NCBI RefSeq assembly: GCF_050281185.1
Contig: NZ_JBNNWS010000008.1
Location: 124,001 to 188,000, forward strand
Source: Heyndrickxia sp050281185
GTDB taxonomy: Bacteria > Bacillota > Bacilli > Bacillales > Bacillaceae_C
DNA: 64,000 nucleotides
Direction: 5' to 3'
The position numbers were made by a program, and so were the translations under genes. The number at the start of each line of letters is the position of its first letter. The first letter of the stretch is position 1. Shown here piece by piece: positions 52,409-60,724 of the stretch. The notes below the pieces were generated by a model. The model saw only the letters and a program-made list of their open reading frames with translations, was not told where the DNA came from and did no database searches.

Positions 52409-52442
52409 TAGACAACACTCTTTTCCAAAGTTATTTTTATGG

Positions 52443-52470
52443 TAGTTTATGTTTTGAGTGTATTTTTTGT
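52443..52470 (-). promoter_or_regulatory. Sigma-K-like promoter of the second gerPF-like gene
   Basis: On the minus strand AC, 17 bp, CATAAACTA fits the sigma-K pattern AC-N16/17-CATAnnnTA. It lies 35 bp before the ATG at 52408, and the geometry is the same as that of the gerPF promoter. Confidence 0.6.
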
Positions 52471-52554
52471 GTTTTTTTTATTTTAAAGCCCGATAAAATC
52501 CCGACAAATAGGGGGATTGAATAGAGATTGAAATAAAAGAAATCGAAAATAAAA

Positions 52555-52578
52555 GAAATTGGCCTATTCGCCAATTTC
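52555..52578 (-). terminator. Terminator of the main gerP operon
   Basis: GAAATTGGC/GCCAATTTC perfect 9-bp stem with a 6-nt loop, followed on the minus strand by TTTTATTTTCG. Confidence 0.75.
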
Positions 52579-52609
52579 CTCTTATCCTATCTCAAATCTC
52601 TAATTTAAA

Positions 52610-52828
52610 CTAGGCATTCCCAGCAATCGGCTGATCTACAAGCTTTGTATCAAATGTGGTGTTGATACTAAAAGCATTATTCACCATAAAAAGTGCTCCC
52701 GTATTGACCGCACCCGAGCCGGTAGAAGTTTTTGCACCACTTTTTGGAGAAATCCAAGCTACATCCCCAAAATGTACAACTCCGCCTTCAACGTTAACGA
52801 TTTGTGAAGCTCCGAGTATTGCTGGCAT
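52610..52828 (-). CDS. gerPF: GerPF spore germination protein
   Basis: This 72-residue protein is last of the gerPA-F operon. It has the GerPA/GerPF fold features: hydrophobic start MPAILGASQIVNV, FGD, SPKS, TGSGAVNTGALFMVNN and VDQPIAGNA. AAGGGTG precedes the ATG. It may also be transcribed from its own sigma-K-like promoter located between gerPE and gerPF. Product localises to the coat and aids germinant access. Confidence 0.88.
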   Translation of the reverse strand: MPAILGASQIVNVEGGVVHFGDVAWISPKSGAKTSTGSGAVNTGALFMVNNAFSINTTFDTKLVDQPIAGNA

Positions 52829-52858
52829 TAGTCAACACCCTTTTCTATGTTATTAGTG

Positions 52859-52886
52859 TAGTCTATGTTTTAAGATTGTGTTTCGT
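52859..52886 (-). promoter_or_regulatory. Sigma-K-like promoter of gerPF
   Basis: On the minus strand AC, 17 bp, CATAGACTA, beginning about 31 bp before the gerPF start. It shares the AAAACATA(A/G)ACTAC context with the promoter at 52443. Confidence 0.55.
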
Positions 52887-52896
52887 GTTTAGTTTT

Positions 52897-53265
52897 CTAT
52901 CTATTTTTAAGCTGACGAGTATGGTGGACTCTTGCTTCGAGATATACATCATTGGTACTTCCAACATGGAATATCGCACTAGCGGACATACCGATAATCC
53001 TCACAAAAGGAACATGGATAGATGGCTCGGCATTATAAATATTAAAATTGATCTTTTCTAAAATCGGCGGGATTGGAATCGGTTCTGTAAAATTCCCAAA
53101 ATTATCATATTCAGATTCGATACCATAAAACAATTCCTGCTCTCTCTGTAAGGCAAAAACTTTCGCAATAGCATTGATTTGTGATGAATCACCAATTTGT
53201 ACAATTGATCCATGGACAATATCATTAATGACAATATTATCTACAAACGAATTTCGTTTTACCAT
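52897..53265 (-). CDS. gerPE: GerPE spore germination protein
   Basis: This 122-residue operon member begins MVKRNSFVDNIVINDIVHGSIVQIGDSSQI. Its middle has EPIPIPPILEKINFNIYNAEPSIHVPFVRIIGMSASAIFHVGS, typical of GerPE. It is 4 nt after gerPD. The role is in coat permeability; no catalytic motif. Confidence 0.87.
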   Translation of the reverse strand: MVKRNSFVDNIVINDIVHGSIVQIGDSSQINAIAKVFALQREQELFYGIESEYDNFGNFTEPIPIPPILEKINFNIYNAEPSIHVPFVRIIGMSASAIFHVGSTNDVYLEARVHHTRQLKNR

Positions 53266-53269
53266 TTTA

Positions 53270-53446
53270 TTATTTCGAAGTAAAAGGTGTTAAAGGTCCG
53301 ACAATCAGTGATTCGGCAGGTGTATCAAATGTAGTTGCTTGCTGAACTGTTTCAGCGTCCCCAATGATAAAAAGTGCGGAGGTCGCTAAACCAATAATGT
53401 GTACTGACCCTACGTTAACTTCCCTGTTAATGACATTAAGCTCCAT
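53270..53446 (-). CDS. gerPD: GerPD spore germination protein
   Basis: This 58-residue protein has the short GerP module VGSVHIIGLATSALFIIGDAE. ATG 53446 is preferred over 53455 because GGAG is then 9 nt upstream. It overlaps the end of gerPC by 11 nt. Confidence 0.85.
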   Translation of the reverse strand: MELNVINREVNVGSVHIIGLATSALFIIGDAETVQQATTFDTPAESLIVGPLTPFTSK

Positions 53447-54050
53447 TAGGTTCATCTCCGTTTCTATTTTGTGGCAGTTTAGATATAAACATAAAGACCG
53501 CTTGATCGATATCTGTTTTCATTCTTGAAAATGCTTGTTCAAGTAGCTCTTCCTCTGATAAATTTCCGAGATTTTCTTTGGCTAACAAATTAACAAAATA
53601 ATCAACCCGTCCGGGTAACTGTTTTTGCAAATCTTCAATAATAAAATCCTCATATTGCTTTTCAAGATTCATCCCTAGCTGTTGTTCTGTGTCATGAATG
53701 ACTGTTTTCACTCTTTTATTAATATACAGATTAAGCCTATTTAGTAAATTTTGTTTAAATGCGGGATTAGTGACAATAGAACTATGTGTTGGGGAGGCAG
53801 GGACATCTATATCATCAATATTATTTAAATCAGCAGGATTAAGACCGATGTTTAATGTTCCATCCAGCTTTTCTATTTTTAATTGATCAAATTTATATTC
53901 TAAACGCTCGACATTAATAGGTGGCTTTTCTTTGAGAGATTCAATATCCTTTGTTAAAGTGTCTATTTTTTTCTCAAATTTGGAAAGTTTTTTTTGCTGG
54001 TATCGAATATATTGATACAATTGCTGGATATGTCTATTGTAATCAATCAA
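53436..54050 (-). CDS. gerPC: GerPC spore germination protein
   Basis: This 204-residue protein has an N-terminal coiled-coil (HIQQLYQYIRYQQKKLSKFEKKIDTLTKDIESLKEK) followed by a GerPC C-terminal domain (LDGTLNIGLNP, then charged helices). The TTG start at 54050 follows GGAGG by 8 nt. GerPC is the one larger, clearly soluble member of the operon and may nucleate assembly of the small GerP proteins (inference). Confidence 0.88.
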   Translation of the reverse strand: MIDYNRHIQQLYQYIRYQQKKLSKFEKKIDTLTKDIESLKEKPPINVERLEYKFDQLKIEKLDGTLNIGLNPADLNNIDDIDVPASPTHSSIVTNPAFKQNLLNRLNLYINKRVKTVIHDTEQQLGMNLEKQYEDFIIEDLQKQLPGRVDYFVNLLAKENLGNLSEEELLEQAFSRMKTDIDQAVFMFISKLPQNRNGDEPNGA

Positions 54051-54097
54051 TGAATAAACCTCCGTTTCTTCATTATGATCTTTTTGAAATATTTTAT

Positions 54098-54352
54098 TTA
54101 CTCATCTTCATCATCGTTTCTAAGTGGAACTAATATCGGTGTTTCAGGTGGTGCAGCAGGAGTTACTTCAGCCGAAACTTCTGTAGGTACTCCCCCAGCA
54201 ACTGGTGCAGGACCAGTAAAACATCCTGTATCAAACAAATGGGAAACGGGTTTAATAATTCCTGCTGTACCGATTTGAAAAACAGATGAGTTCGTAATTC
54301 CTCCGATTTTTATCATGCGAATTTGGATGTTTTGTTGCACATAAATTTTCAT
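54098..54352 (-). CDS. gerPB: GerPB spore germination protein
   Basis: This 84-residue protein begins MKIYVQQNIQIRMIKIGGITNSSVFQIG, a GerPB hallmark. The C-terminal third is a Pro/Ala/Thr-rich then acidic tail (about 47-84), longer than I recall in B. subtilis GerPB. AGGTGA precedes the ATG. Confidence 0.85.
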   Translation of the reverse strand: MKIYVQQNIQIRMIKIGGITNSSVFQIGTAGIIKPVSHLFDTGCFTGPAPVAGGVPTEVSAEVTPAAPPETPILVPLRNDDEDE

Positions 54353-54379
54353 TTGATCACCTAATTATAAAAATACAGA

Positions 54380-54601
54380 TTACAAGTTAAAGAATTGTCC
54401 TTGATCCACGACATCATTATCTAAAGTGTTTGTTGCGGATTGATGATTTTCGATGGCTAAGGTTTCACCTGTATTAAATGAACCCGCCCCAGCAAAAGTT
54501 TTTGTAGTTGAAACTGGGTGGACTTGAAAAACATCCCCAATGTGAAAAACACCGCCCGAAGTAATATTCATGACTTGAACGGCCCCGACAAACGCTGGCA
54601 T
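54380..54601 (-). CDS. gerPA: GerPA spore germination protein
   Basis: This 73-residue first gene of the operon reads MPAFVGAVQVMNITSGGVFHIGDVFQVHPVS, then FAGAGSFNTGETLAIENHQSATNTLDNDVVDQ. It is preceded by AAGGATG and by a sigma-K-like promoter at 54652-54678, which fits late mother-cell expression known for gerP. Confidence 0.88.
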   Translation of the reverse strand: MPAFVGAVQVMNITSGGVFHIGDVFQVHPVSTTKTFAGAGSFNTGETLAIENHQSATNTLDNDVVDQGQFFNL

Positions 54602-54651
54602 AACCGTTCACATCCTTATTACTAATTCAAATGAATTGTTATTACATGAAA

Positions 54652-54678
54652 TATCATATGATAGGAAAAATGAAAGGT
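54652..54678 (-). promoter_or_regulatory. Sigma-K-like promoter of gerPABCDEF
   Basis: On the minus strand AC, 16 bp, CATATGATA matches AC-N16/17-CATAnnnTA, 51 bp before the gerPA ATG. The gerP operon is a known sigma-K target in B. subtilis. Confidence 0.65.
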
Positions 54679-54785
54679 GATTAATTAGCCTAATTGGTTA
54701 AGTCATTGTAAAATAAATACATAGTGAGTCACAGGCCCGAAAAAGAGGGAGTGTGGAATCAAATTTGTAGTAAGATGGTGGTAAA

Positions 54786-55952
54786 ATGGATGATCAGTTA
54801 TATCCGACACAATTAAATGAACGAATTTCTTCATTAGATGTGTTAAGGGGCTTTAGTTTACTAGGGATTTTTCTCATTAATATGATGTCATTTCAATCTC
54901 CAATACTATATTATGATCCTCATCAATGGTGGAAAGATGCTGATCAATCGTTGTTTGAATGGATTCAAATATTTGTACAGGCAAGTTTTTATCCTATTTT
55001 TGCAATGATGTTTGGGTACGGACTAGTCCTATTGAGGGAGAAGACCATCAGAAAAGGGATGATATATAACAAAATAGTGTCGAAGAGATTATTAACATTA
55101 TTAGTAATCGGAATCATTCATGCATTTTTCATATGGTCGGGTGACATATTAATTAATTATGCATTATTTGGTTTCCTCCTGATTCCCATGCTCAAATGGT
55201 CTGGGAAGGTGTTAATGGCAGCAGGATTAGCTATATTTTTCATTCCCAATATGTTATTTAGTTTACTGTTAATGATAACGGCAATTATTTCGGGGCAAGA
55301 TGTTAGCACGTTTTCTGACATAAATAGTGTCACTAAATCAATTGAAACATACGCAACAGGAAGCTATTGGGATATTACGATTCAGCGATTTATCGATTGG
55401 TATATGGTAAATGGAACGGAAAATATCGTATTTTTGTTAATTTCCATTATACCTTTAATGATGATTGGTGCAGGAGCTGCGAAATTATCATGGTTACAAA
55501 AAGCCCATTTAGAGAAAAAGAAATGGTCCATCATTCTATGTATTTCAATTCTTCTAGGTGTATGTTTAAAATCGCTCCCATCATTAATCGATTCGAATCT
55601 AGCATACCATTACATACAGCAGACATTAGGGGGAACGATTTTAAGCTTCGCATATATTTCTCTTATTATTCTTTTAACGACAAACATCTTAACAAAAAAA
55701 GTATTGAGCCCTTTTGCTTCAGCAGGTAGAATGTCTTTAACCATTTATTTAACTCAATCGATTGTAGGGACACTAATATTTTACAGCTATGGCTTAGGTT
55801 TATATAGTAAGATGACATTAGGTACAAGTATGTTATTAGCCATTATTATCTTTTTTATACAAGTTGTTGTAGCAGAAATATGGTTTTCAAAATTTAAATA
55901 TGGCCCGATGGAAAAAGTGTGGCGCTTTTTTACCTATGGCAAAGGGGTTTAA
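54786..55952 (+). CDS. DUF418 membrane protein (YeiB-like)
   Basis: This 388-residue polytopic membrane protein has an N-terminal heptahelical region (SLDVLRGFSLLGIFLINMMSF, ASFYPIFAMMFGYGLVLL) and a C-terminal DUF418 domain (PFASAGRMSLTIYLTQSIVGTLIFY; FKYGPMEKVWRFFTYG). Related to acyltransferase-3-like proteins; function not established. GATGGTGG precedes the ATG. Confidence 0.82.
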   Translation: MDDQLYPTQLNERISSLDVLRGFSLLGIFLINMMSFQSPILYYDPHQWWKDADQSLFEWIQIFVQASFYPIFAMMFGYGLVLLREKTIRKGMIYNKIVSKRLLTLLVIGIIHAFFIWSGDILINYALFGFLLIPMLKWSGKVLMAAGLAIFFIPNMLFSLLLMITAIISGQDVSTFSDINSVTKSIETYATGSYWDITIQRFIDWYMVNGTENIVFLLISIIPLMMIGAGAAKLSWLQKAHLEKKKWSIILCISILLGVCLKSLPSLIDSNLAYHYIQQTLGGTILSFAYISLIILLTTNILTKKVLSPFASAGRMSLTIYLTQSIVGTLIFYSYGLGLYSKMTLGTSMLLAIIIFFIQVVVAEIWFSKFKYGPMEKVWRFFTYGKGV

Positions 55953-55986
55953 ATTCAAAATTATTATTGAATGAGGGGGATTAAGA

Positions 55987-56883
55987 ATGAAATTTGTCAG
56001 CTATGAATGTAATGGTTTGGAACAATACGGAATTGTGGATGATCAAACAGGAGATATTTTGAATTTATCACAGATTGCTATTATAAAAGAAATTGATGAT
56101 TTCCCGTTAACGCTATTGGAAGGTATTAAACAAGGAGATCATTTTATTACAACGATCCAGAAAGTCATGGATAGTCTAGAGCAGGACTACAGTTCCTTTT
56201 TATTAAAAAAAGATTCCTTAAAATGGCTGTCCCCAATCTCCCATCCACCTAAAAATGTAATATGTGTAGGAAAGAACTACCGTGAACATGCGATTGAAAT
56301 GGGAAGTGAGGCTGATATTCCTGAGCATGTAATGATCTTTACAAAGGCAACTACAGCAATCACAGGACATTTATCTAATATTGATTTACATTCAGAGGTT
56401 ACGAGTGAACTAGATTATGAAGGTGAGTTAGCAGTTGTCATTGGGAAGGGTGGAAAAAATATATCTGAATCAGATGCTTTAAAGCATGTGTTCGGGTATA
56501 CGATTTTAAATGATATAACAGCAAGAGATTTACAAAAACGTCATAAACAATTTTTTATTGGAAAGAGTTTGGACACATCATGCCCGATTGGTCCATGGAT
56601 CATTCATCATTCACAAATTAAGAACCCGAATAACTTAGATATCACAACAAAAGTAAATAATGAAGTCCGTCAAAATTCTAATACAAAACATTTCATCTTT
56701 CCAATAGAAGAGGTTATTTCAACTCTTTCAAAAGGAATGACTTTAGAGCCAGGTGATATTATCGCGACCGGAACTCCAGCTGGGGTAGGAAAAGGGTTCA
56801 AGCCGCCAATATTTTTGAAAAGAAATGATCAAATTGATATTACTATCGAAGGTATTGGAACTTTGACAAATAAGGTACAATAA
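55987..56883 (+). CDS. yisK: Fumarylacetoacetate hydrolase family protein YisK
   Basis: This 298-residue FAH-fold enzyme is similar to B. subtilis YisK, reported to decarboxylate oxaloacetate. NVICVGKNYREHAIEMGSE, metal ligands in SELDYEGELAVVIGK (E-x-E) and a downstream Asp in NDITARDLQKR, plus FIGKSLDTSCPIGPWI and GDIIATGTPAGVG, are all typical. The N-terminal domain (about 1-80) matches YisK-type proteins. TGAGGGGG precedes the ATG. Confidence 0.88.
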   Translation: MKFVSYECNGLEQYGIVDDQTGDILNLSQIAIIKEIDDFPLTLLEGIKQGDHFITTIQKVMDSLEQDYSSFLLKKDSLKWLSPISHPPKNVICVGKNYREHAIEMGSEADIPEHVMIFTKATTAITGHLSNIDLHSEVTSELDYEGELAVVIGKGGKNISESDALKHVFGYTILNDITARDLQKRHKQFFIGKSLDTSCPIGPWIIHHSQIKNPNNLDITTKVNNEVRQNSNTKHFIFPIEEVISTLSKGMTLEPGDIIATGTPAGVGKGFKPPIFLKRNDQIDITIEGIGTLTNKVQ

Positions 56884-56956
56884 ACTATGTTCCATTTCAT
56901 TACAGTTATACTTGTGATAAGATAGTTGAAACAAATGAATAGAGGAGGAAGAAGAA

Positions 56957-57310
56957 ATGTATACTACACATGCCCATATTACAACGTGGGTCGTTGCCCT
57001 TATTTTGTTTTTCGTTGCCCTGGCACTTTATAAGAGCGGGAATTCAAAAGGCTCTAAAATTGTTCATATGATATTACGCTTATTCTACATACTTATTATC
57101 GTGACAGGTGCTTTTTTATTTTTTAAATTTCAATCAATCGATCCAGCTTTGTACGGGATCAAGATGCTTGATGGATTACTTGTAATCGGAATGCTTGAAA
57201 TGATATTAGTTCGATTAAAAAAAGGAAAAGGTACAGGTCTTTTCTGGATATTAATGATTATTTTCTTTATAATCGCCCTTTACTTAGGTTTCGTTAAACT
57301 TCCTTTATAA
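56957..57310 (+). CDS. yisL: YisL family membrane protein (DUF1516)
   Basis: This 117-residue protein has four hydrophobic helices (about 8-25, 38-56, 65-85 and 95-113). It follows yisK, as in B. subtilis. AGAGGAGG precedes the ATG. Function unknown. Confidence 0.85.
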   Translation: MYTTHAHITTWVVALILFFVALALYKSGNSKGSKIVHMILRLFYILIIVTGAFLFFKFQSIDPALYGIKMLDGLLVIGMLEMILVRLKKGKGTGLFWILMIIFFIIALYLGFVKLPL

Positions 57311-57330
57311 TTGGAACTATTTGAATTAAA

Positions 57331-57374
57331 AGAAGCGTTAAAGTAGAAGTAAAATGCTTTAACGCTTCTTTGCT
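57331..57374. terminator. Terminator between yisL and yisN
   Basis: A 13-bp perfect stem AGAAGCGTTAAAG with complement ending at 57369, then TTTGCTTTT; may act for both convergent genes. Confidence 0.75.
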
Positions 57375-57398
57375 TTTCAAGTCCTTTGTCTTCTATAT

Positions 57399-57962
57399 TT
57401 ATTTACACATTTTATCAATGATTAATCTCTTCCCAGTACTCAATGTAAATTCAAATCGATCCTTTTTTTCATTTTCATAATGAAAGTGATGATGTACAGA
57501 TAAGACGATTTCGCCATTGTCAAAAATAAGTATATTTACTCCTTTTTTGTTTGCAGTTGTTTCCAAAAATGAAAGATGATTATGACTAAATATACAGTCA
57601 TAAATAGAAAATTCAAGAGTGTTCAATGTATTGATAAACTGTAAAAATGCTTCATCTTCCAATTCATCAAGTAACATATCGAGAGAGAAAACAATTTGTT
57701 TTCTTATCCGAAGCTTCATCTTATCCAAAAGAAAGATCGTTTCGGTTTTATGTGTAAAGCGCCCATCTTCCTCTAAAATTCCTTTTATCCATTTATGGTG
57801 AAGATAAATTTCAATCTCTTGATCGACATAATGCTCAAGCATTGTCGCCACATCTGATTCTTCGTCAAAGAATACCCACTGATCATTAATATTTTCAATA
57901 ACACCTTCCAAAAAGGCCCTTGATTGATGCTCTATTAGCTGCATTCTCTGTAACTGATCCAT
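57399..57962 (-). CDS. yisN: DUF2777 family protein YisN
   Basis: This 187-residue soluble protein begins MDQLQRMQLIEHQSRAFLEGVIENIN, an arrangement I associate with YisN/DUF2777. It has acidic helices in the middle and VNILIFDNGEIVLSVHHHFHYE near the end. ATG 57962 (second of TTG-ATG) has GGGAGG 8 nt upstream. Function unknown; position after yisL matches B. subtilis order once wprA is discounted. Confidence 0.78.
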   Translation of the reverse strand: MDQLQRMQLIEHQSRAFLEGVIENINDQWVFFDEESDVATMLEHYVDQEIEIYLHHKWIKGILEEDGRFTHKTETIFLLDKMKLRIRKQIVFSLDMLLDELEDEAFLQFINTLNTLEFSIYDCIFSHNHLSFLETTANKKGVNILIFDNGEIVLSVHHHFHYENEKKDRFEFTLSTGKRLIIDKMCK

Positions 57963-58173
57963 CAAAACAACCTCCCTTTCATCGACCCTCTAACAACGTT
58001 TTAGACAAATAATTACTAATTCATACATGATCCATGACTTAAATCATGTAAAAAGAAATCGGCTAAATCCCCGATTTTCTCAACTCTAAACTCCAACTTC
58101 TAATTTCTGGTTCAAATGTGTCATATAAATTTCAAATTTATCTACAATTTTTCTTTAATTTTTTTGTATTGGT

Positions 58174-58202
58174 TTGACGTTAGTAACTAGAAAGGATAAT
58201 CT
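58174..58202 (+). promoter_or_regulatory. Candidate promoter of the GH13-like gene
   Basis: TTGACG (58174-58179), 17 bp, TAATCT (58197-58202), 35 bp before the start. Upstream, 58050-58077 holds an isolated AAATCGG/CCGATTT stem with no clear role; 57963-58173 otherwise shows nothing. Confidence 0.45.
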
Positions 58203-58236
58203 TAATTCGTGATGAAATATTTTGGAGGGCGGATAA

Positions 58237-59727
58237 ATGTTAAAAAAAGTGATGGCATTTTGTTTAATTCCGTTTCTTCTTTTTTATGCTGTACCCGCAA
58301 GTGCAAACGAAAAGGAAGATCGAAGTTGGCAGGATGAAACGATATATTTTTTAATGATCGACCGATTTAATAATGGTGACGCTACTAATGACTATAATGT
58401 GAGAGTACGTGACCCATTAGGTTTTCAGGGTGGAGATTTTCAAGGTATAATTGACAAACTAGATTACCTAAAAGATCTAGGTTTTACCACAATTATGCTG
58501 ACACCAATCTTTGAAAATGATGATAAGGGTTACGACGGATATAGAATTAAAGATTTTTACAAAACAGATAAGCATTTCGGGTCGATTAAAACATTCACTA
58601 AGCTTGTAGATGAAGCTCATAAACGTAAAATGAAAGTGATAATGGATTTCCCAACAAATCAAGTAAGTTCGGAAAATCCTTTAGTTAATGATCCATCTAA
58701 AAAGGATTGGTTTAAAGAAAAAACTGAGGGGAGTTTACTATCTTTAAATCAAGATAATCCTCAAGTAAATCAGTATTTAATAGATACAGCTAAATGGTGG
58801 ATTAATAAAACAGATATCGATGGATATTATTTAAGTAAAGCTGATCAATCCCCAACCGGATTTTGGAAGCAATTTTCCACGGCGGTAAAATCGGTTAAAA
58901 GTGACTTTTACCTACTAGGTGAAGTAAATACAAAGCAATCTAGTGAAATTAAGAAATATGCGGAAGCGGGTTTTGATGGATCTTTAGATATCGCATTAAA
59001 TCAAGTAATCCGTAATGCATTTTCAAATATTAATGAACCAATTAAGCCGGTTCTCACTGTTGAAGATAAAAATAGTAAGGAATACGCTAACCCATCGTTA
59101 ATGGGAGCATTTTTCGATAATCATAATATGAAGCGGTTTACAAGGGATATGGTGGGCCATAATCAATTTCCAGGAACTCGCTGGAAGCTTGCTTTAACTT
59201 ATTTATATACACAGCCTGAAATTCCTATCGTCTATTACGGAACTGAAATTGCTGTAGATGGAGGAGATACTCCTGATAATCGAAAGATGATGAATTTCAG
59301 AACGGAAAAAGAATTGATAGATTACATGACAATGATTGGTGAAATTCGCCAAGAGCAGCCAGCATTAACGAGAGGTACTATGAAAACCATCTATGAAAAA
59401 GGTGGTTTGGTTGTGTACAAAAGGGAGTATAAGGATAAAGTAAATTATATTGCCATTAACAATACGGATAAAACTCAAGTAGCATATATATCCGATGAAC
59501 AATTAAAAAATAAAGAATTAAGAGGATTAATAGGTGCCGGTATTGTTCGTTCTGAAAATGGAACATTCAAAATTGCGCTCGAGCGAGAAACCTCCGAAAT
59601 ATATAATGTCGTTGAAAAAACAGGCATAAACTTTATGTTTATAGCAATATTAGTTGCTATCTGGATTGCTTTCTTTGCTTTCTTGTACATCGTTTGGAAA
59701 CGCGGTAAAGAGAAAAAAATTAAATAA
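58237..59727 (+). CDS. Membrane-anchored GH13 alpha-amylase-like protein, probably inactive
   Basis: This 496-residue protein has a signal peptide (1-23, ending PASA), a GH13 barrel (YFLMIDRFNNGD, GGDFQGIIDKLDYLKDLGFTTIMLTPIF) and a C-terminal helix (about 465-487, FMFIAILVAIWIAFFAFLYIVW) with a basic cytoplasmic tail. Several of the four GH13 motifs are broken. Region I has N141-Q142 instead of Asn-His. Region II reads DGYYLSKADQ, with Y198 for Arg and S200 for the nucleophilic Asp. Region III keeps E229. Region IV has H296-N297 instead of His-Asp. A glucosidase using the usual mechanism is not expected; a surface glycan-binding or structural role is more likely. The frame is intact, so it is not an ordinary pseudogene. 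Confidence 0.82.
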   Translation: MLKKVMAFCLIPFLLFYAVPASANEKEDRSWQDETIYFLMIDRFNNGDATNDYNVRVRDPLGFQGGDFQGIIDKLDYLKDLGFTTIMLTPIFENDDKGYDGYRIKDFYKTDKHFGSIKTFTKLVDEAHKRKMKVIMDFPTNQVSSENPLVNDPSKKDWFKEKTEGSLLSLNQDNPQVNQYLIDTAKWWINKTDIDGYYLSKADQSPTGFWKQFSTAVKSVKSDFYLLGEVNTKQSSEIKKYAEAGFDGSLDIALNQVIRNAFSNINEPIKPVLTVEDKNSKEYANPSLMGAFFDNHNMKRFTRDMVGHNQFPGTRWKLALTYLYTQPEIPIVYYGTEIAVDGGDTPDNRKMMNFRTEKELIDYMTMIGEIRQEQPALTRGTMKTIYEKGGLVVYKREYKDKVNYIAINNTDKTQVAYISDEQLKNKELRGLIGAGIVRSENGTFKIALERETSEIYNVVEKTGINFMFIAILVAIWIAFFAFLYIVWKRGKEKKIK

Positions 59728-59741
59728 TGATTTGAAAGAAA

Positions 59742-59777
59742 TAACCTGCTCTTTAAAAGTCGGCAGGTTATTTTTTA
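59742..59777 (+). terminator. Terminator of the GH13-like gene
   Basis: TAACCTGC/GCAGGTTA stem (59742-59749 with 59763-59770) followed by TTTTTTATT. Confidence 0.75.
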
Positions 59778-59807
59778 TTAAGAGAGGTCCAATTAATTTT
59801 TTTGATA

Positions 59808-60674
59808 TTACCCATTCACCACTGTTCCTCCATTAACATGCATAATTTGGCCTGAGACATAACTTGAATCATCTGATGCTAAATAGACATATGCAGGTGC
59901 AAGTTCATAAGGTTGTCCAGGTCTAGACATCGGAGTGGTTGAACCAAACTGTTCAACTTCTTCAGCTGTAAAGGTTGATGGTATAAGTGGAGTCCAAATA
60001 GGACCCGGTGCCACTCCGTTTACACGAATGCCTTTAGGAGCTAATGAAAGGGCAAGAGATCTAGTAAAAGAAACAATAGCTCCCTTGGTTGCGGAATAAT
60101 CAAGCAATGTTTTATGACCTTTATAGGCAGTGATTGATGTAGTATTAATTATCGTACTTCCTTTTATTAAATGGGGAAGTGCAGCTTGTGTCATGTAAAA
60201 ATATGAAAAAACATTCGTTTGAAAGGTTTTAGTTAATTGTTCAGATGTGATATTTAGGATACTTTGTTGAGGATGCTGCTCCGCACAATTATTCACTAAA
60301 ATATCTAATTGTCCAAATTGGCTGATAACCTGTTGTACAACTGACTTACAATGTTTTTCATCTCCTAAATCCCCTCGTAAAAGTAAACATTTCCGACCTT
60401 CTTTTTCCACTAGTTCTTTTGTTGTTTCAGCATCTTCGTCTTCATTTAAATAACAGATACCAATATCTGCACCTTCCTTGGCGAAGTAGATTGCAACTGC
60501 TCTCCCAATTCCGCTATCTCCTCCGGTAATAATCGCAGCTTTTCCTGAAAGCTTTCCGCTTCCTTTATAGGAAGGGTAAATAGATTTTGGTAGAGGATTC
60601 ATTTCGGATTCAATTCCAGGCTGTCTGTTTTGATGTTGTTTAGGTAAAGTTTTTTTCTTTTGTTGATTAGACAT
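59808..60674 (-). CDS. Short-chain dehydrogenase (YhdF/YhxC type)
   Basis: This 288-residue SDR has the N-terminal extension of about 40 residues (PGIESEMNPLPKSIYPSYKGSGKLSGK) that marks the YhdF/YhxCD stress-associated group. TGGDSGIGRAVA binds the cofactor; NNCAEQHPQ replaces the usual NNAG; catalytic Ser in NTTSITAYKG and Tyr/Lys in LDYSATKGA are present. The C-terminus is SSYVSGQIMHVNGGTVVNG. GGAGCGAG precedes the ATG. Natural substrate unknown. Confidence 0.87.
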   Translation of the reverse strand: MSNQQKKKTLPKQHQNRQPGIESEMNPLPKSIYPSYKGSGKLSGKAAIITGGDSGIGRAVAIYFAKEGADIGICYLNEDEDAETTKELVEKEGRKCLLLRGDLGDEKHCKSVVQQVISQFGQLDILVNNCAEQHPQQSILNITSEQLTKTFQTNVFSYFYMTQAALPHLIKGSTIINTTSITAYKGHKTLLDYSATKGAIVSFTRSLALSLAPKGIRVNGVAPGPIWTPLIPSTFTAEEVEQFGSTTPMSRPGQPYELAPAYVYLASDDSSYVSGQIMHVNGGTVVNG

Positions 60675-60724
60675 CTTACTCGCTCCATTTCTTGTTAAAA
60701 TAATGATAAAGGGGGAGATAATTT

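Noticed and set aside
53698..54278. Plus-strand frames across gerPC, gerPB and the region between
   Set aside because: They are antisense to recognised gerP genes, have no ribosome-binding site and show composition expected from reverse reading.
58050..58077. AAATCGG/CCGATTT hairpin between yisN and the GH13-like gene
   Set aside because: It does not follow a gene in the right orientation and no regulatory class fits; left as an unexplained short inverted repeat.
58237..59727. Calling the GH13-like gene a pseudogene
   Set aside because: The frame, signal peptide, barrel motifs, membrane anchor, promoter and terminator are intact; only catalytic positions differ, which fits a pseudoenzyme better than a decaying gene.
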